6,780 nucleotides of DNA from Acidimicrobiia bacterium (lineage in GTDB: Bacteria; Actinomycetota; Acidimicrobiia; Acidimicrobiales; Ilumatobacteraceae), in the NCBI GenBank assembly GCA_013821025.1, contig JACDHN010000149.1:1-6780 (forward strand), given 5' to 3'. The notes below the pieces were generated by a model. It made no database searches and was not told the DNA's origin. It was given only the letters and a program-made list of their open reading frames with translations. A program made the translations under genes and the position numbers. The first letter of the stretch is position 1. Each line of letters begins with the position of its first letter. This document shows, piece by piece, positions 4,855 through 6,780 of this stretch.

Positions 4855-6771
4855 TCAGGGTTCGCCGGTGACCTGGCGGAGGAACGACTCGATCTCGTGG
4901 CGGTGCTTGGTGCGGCGCATCGGTGGCAGGGCGTTGACGATCTGCCAGCGGTAGCTGGCCGTGGCGAGCCGGGGGTCGAACACGGCCACCGCGCCGCGGT
5001 CGTCGGACGTGCGGATCAGGCGTCCGCTCGCCTGGGCCAACAGCATCGCCGCCCTGGGCACGTCGATCTCCCGGAATGCCGTCGGGCCGAGTAGCTGGCG
5101 TCGCGCCTGCAGCAGGGGATCATCGGGCCGGGGGAACGGCAGGCGGTCGATGGTGACCAGGCTCAACGTGCGACCGGGGACGTCGACGCCCTGGAACAGG
5201 CCGACGGTGGCAAACAGGCAGGTCGCCTCCTCGTCGGCGAACCGCGCCAGCAACGAGGGTTTCGGCAGCTGGCCCTGGGTCAGGATCGGCACGTCCACCA
5301 GCTCGCCCACGGCGACCGCCGCCGCTTCCATCGCCCGCCAGCTCGTGAAGAGGGCCAGCGTGCGGCCACCGGCTGCCGTGATGAGCGACCCAAGCTCGGC
5401 GTGCAACAGCTCGCGGTAGCCGTCGGCGCGGGGGTCGGGAAGGTGGGCGGCACAGTACAAGAGGCCGTGTTGCTCGTAGTCGAACGGGCTGCCCACGTCG
5501 TGCACCACGACGCCGTCGAGCCCCAGACGGCGCGGCAGCGAGGCGGGGATGGTGGCACTGGTCAGCACGGCAGCGCGCCGCGACCACAGGTGCTGCTTCA
5601 GCACCGGCGCCACGTTGAGAGGCGCCTGCACGAGCTTGGGCGCCACCGGCGTTCCTGCCACGAAGCGCACGTCGTCCCTGGCCGGTTCGGCGACGGCGTC
5701 GAGGGCGCCGGCGAGCGCACCGAGCACGTTCTGCGCCCTGAGACGGCGCTGCTTGACGTCGTCGGACCCGCTGTCGACGGCGGCCAGCGCTGCGAGACCG
5801 GCGTCGATCCGCAAGCGAGCGGCGGCCAGTGCCTCCAACGAGTCGTCGTCACCGAGGCGCTCACCGAGGCGCGGCTCCAGTTCGTCGTGCACGAGTTGGC
5901 CGGCGTCGGCGAGGGCACCGACGAGTCTTGGGTCGTCGATGATCCTGCGCAGCACGGCTGCCGCTGCTCGGAAATGACCGGGGGTGATCTGGACGCCAAC
6001 CGTGTCGCTGATCACGTCCTCGAGCAGGTGGGCCTCATCGACGACGACGACCTCGTGTTGGGGCAGGATGGCGCCGTCCGTGGCGACGTCGATGCCGTAC
6101 AGGTGCATGTTGACGACGGTGATGTCGGCTTCCATCGCCCGGTACCGAGCGTGCTCGGCGAAACAGTCGCCGCCGCGAGGGCAGCGTGTGGCTCCTGGGC
6201 ACTCGTCGGACGACACGGTCAGCGAGCGCCACGTGCTGTCGGCCGGCGACCAATCGAGATCGGCGATGTCACCACTGTCGGTCTGCTCGGCCCACGCCGC
6301 CAGCCGGTTGATCTGCTCGCGGTTGACGGCCGTGATCCCCTCCAGATCGAGCTGGGACTGGGCCGAGCCTGTGACCTCGTCGAGACGTTGGCGGCACAGG
6401 TAATTGCTGCGACCCTTCAACACGGCGTGATCGAAGGCGACCCCGGAAGCCTCGGCGAGAAACGGCAGATCCTTGCGGGCCAGTTGATCCTGCAGTGCTT
6501 TGGTCGCCGTGACCACGACGACCTTGCGCTGCGACACGATCGCCGGCACCAGGTAGGCCAGCGACTTGCCGGTGCCGGTGCCGGCCTGCACCACGAGGTG
6601 ACCGCCCTCGGCCAGGCACTGGGCGACACGGTCTGCCATCTCCCGCTGGCCGGGACGGTCCTCTGCCCGTGGGAGCGCTGCCGTGGCCCGCTTGAGCACA
6701 GCAAGCGTCTCACCGGCGACGTGGTCAGTTACCGGGTCGCGTCGTTCAGGGGTGAAGGCCCGGTTCGGCAC
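4855..6771 (-). CDS. dinG: DinG-type ATP-dependent iron-sulfur DNA helicase (superfamily 2, XPD-like)
   Basis: This cytosolic helicase unwinds DNA using ATP in replication-conflict and damage repair. Over 638 residues it shows a Q-motif RPGQREM (39-45), Walker A AGTGTGKS (63-70), motif Ia VVVTATKALQDQL (85-97), the DEAH box (245-248), motif III LTSATI (403-408), motif V FATVGLFQGVDVPG (520-533) and motif VI QASGRLIRTSDDRG (580-593). Four cysteines between Walker A and DEAH, C126 (NYLCRQR), C191, C197 and C203, have the arrangement of the XPD/DinG [4Fe-4S] ligands. No exonuclease domain is fused at the N-terminus, and the protein is somewhat shorter than the roughly 716-residue E. coli DinG. 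The first start codon in the window is GTG at 6771, but the frame stays open to the edge, so the true start may lie upstream. It is transcribed in the same direction as the hydrolase gene 117 bp downstream. Confidence 0.95.
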   Translation of the reverse strand: MPNRAFTPERRDPVTDHVAGETLAVLKRATAALPRAEDRPGQREMADRVAQCLAEGGHLVVQAGTGTGKSLAYLVPAIVSQRKVVVVTATKALQDQLARKDLPFLAEASGVAFDHAVLKGRSNYLCRQRLDEVTGSAQSQLDLEGITAVNREQINRLAAWAEQTDSGDIADLDWSPADSTWRSLTVSSDECPGATRCPRGGDCFAEHARYRAMEADITVVNMHLYGIDVATDGAILPQHEVVVVDEAHLLEDVISDTVGVQITPGHFRAAAAVLRRIIDDPRLVGALADAGQLVHDELEPRLGERLGDDDSLEALAAARLRIDAGLAALAAVDSGSDDVKQRRLRAQNVLGALAGALDAVAEPARDDVRFVAGTPVAPKLVQAPLNVAPVLKQHLWSRRAAVLTSATIPASLPRRLGLDGVVVHDVGSPFDYEQHGLLYCAAHLPDPRADGYRELLHAELGSLITAAGGRTLALFTSWRAMEAAAVAVGELVDVPILTQGQLPKPSLLARFADEEATCLFATVGLFQGVDVPGRTLSLVTIDRLPFPRPDDPLLQARRQLLGPTAFREIDVPRAAMLLAQASGRLIRTSDDRGAVAVFDPRLATASYRWQIVNALPPMRRTKHRHEIESFLRQVTGEP

Positions 6772-6780
6772 CCCGGCGCC

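Noticed and set aside
3751..5094. A 447-codon plus-strand open frame opposite the hydrolase and the end of dinG
   Set aside because: It is a mirror frame on the opposite strand of two well-supported genes, runs across their intergenic gap, has arginine/histidine-rich low-complexity composition and no recognisable domain. Long antisense frames are expected at this GC content.

Overview
The window is GC-rich (roughly two-thirds G+C) with dense, high-GC-codon genes, GTG starts and no clear Shine-Dalgarno in front of most of them. Together with a CseB/MtrA-like regulator, this points to an actinomycete. An acidimicrobial-type lineage is my guess from overall protein flavour, not something the sequence proves. 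There are no RNA genes, insertion sequences, CRISPR arrays or phage genes. I found no wholly new system. The most notable part is the shared control region of a divergently arranged two-component system.

Layout: (1) 1-1304, minus strand: a membrane sensor histidine kinase whose C-terminal end is cut by the left window edge. (2) 1305-1537: a 233-bp intergenic region with an interrupted inverted repeat, a small hairpin and sets of 11-bp direct repeats. (3) 1538-2221, plus strand: an OmpR/PhoB-family response regulator, divergent from the kinase and its presumed partner. (4) 2214-2993, minus strand: an enoyl-CoA hydratase/isomerase-family protein, overlapping the regulator tail to tail by 8 bp. 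(5) 2998-4737, minus strand: a membrane-anchored putative glycoside hydrolase (DUF4015 type) ending 4 nt before the hydratase start. (6) 4738-4854: a 117-bp intergenic region that probably carries a promoter. (7) 4855-6771, minus strand: a DinG-type iron-sulfur DNA helicase whose first codon lies at or just beyond the right edge.

How they work together: the kinase and regulator very likely form one envelope-sensing phosphorelay. The 11-bp tandem repeats just upstream of the regulator's probable leaderless start are a good candidate for autoregulation. The hydrolase and hydratase look like one transcription unit, possibly with read-through from dinG. Their functions (envelope polysaccharide processing and acyl-CoA metabolism) have no obvious link. 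DinG is a housekeeping DNA-repair helicase. Nothing in the sequence directly ties the two-component system to its neighbours.
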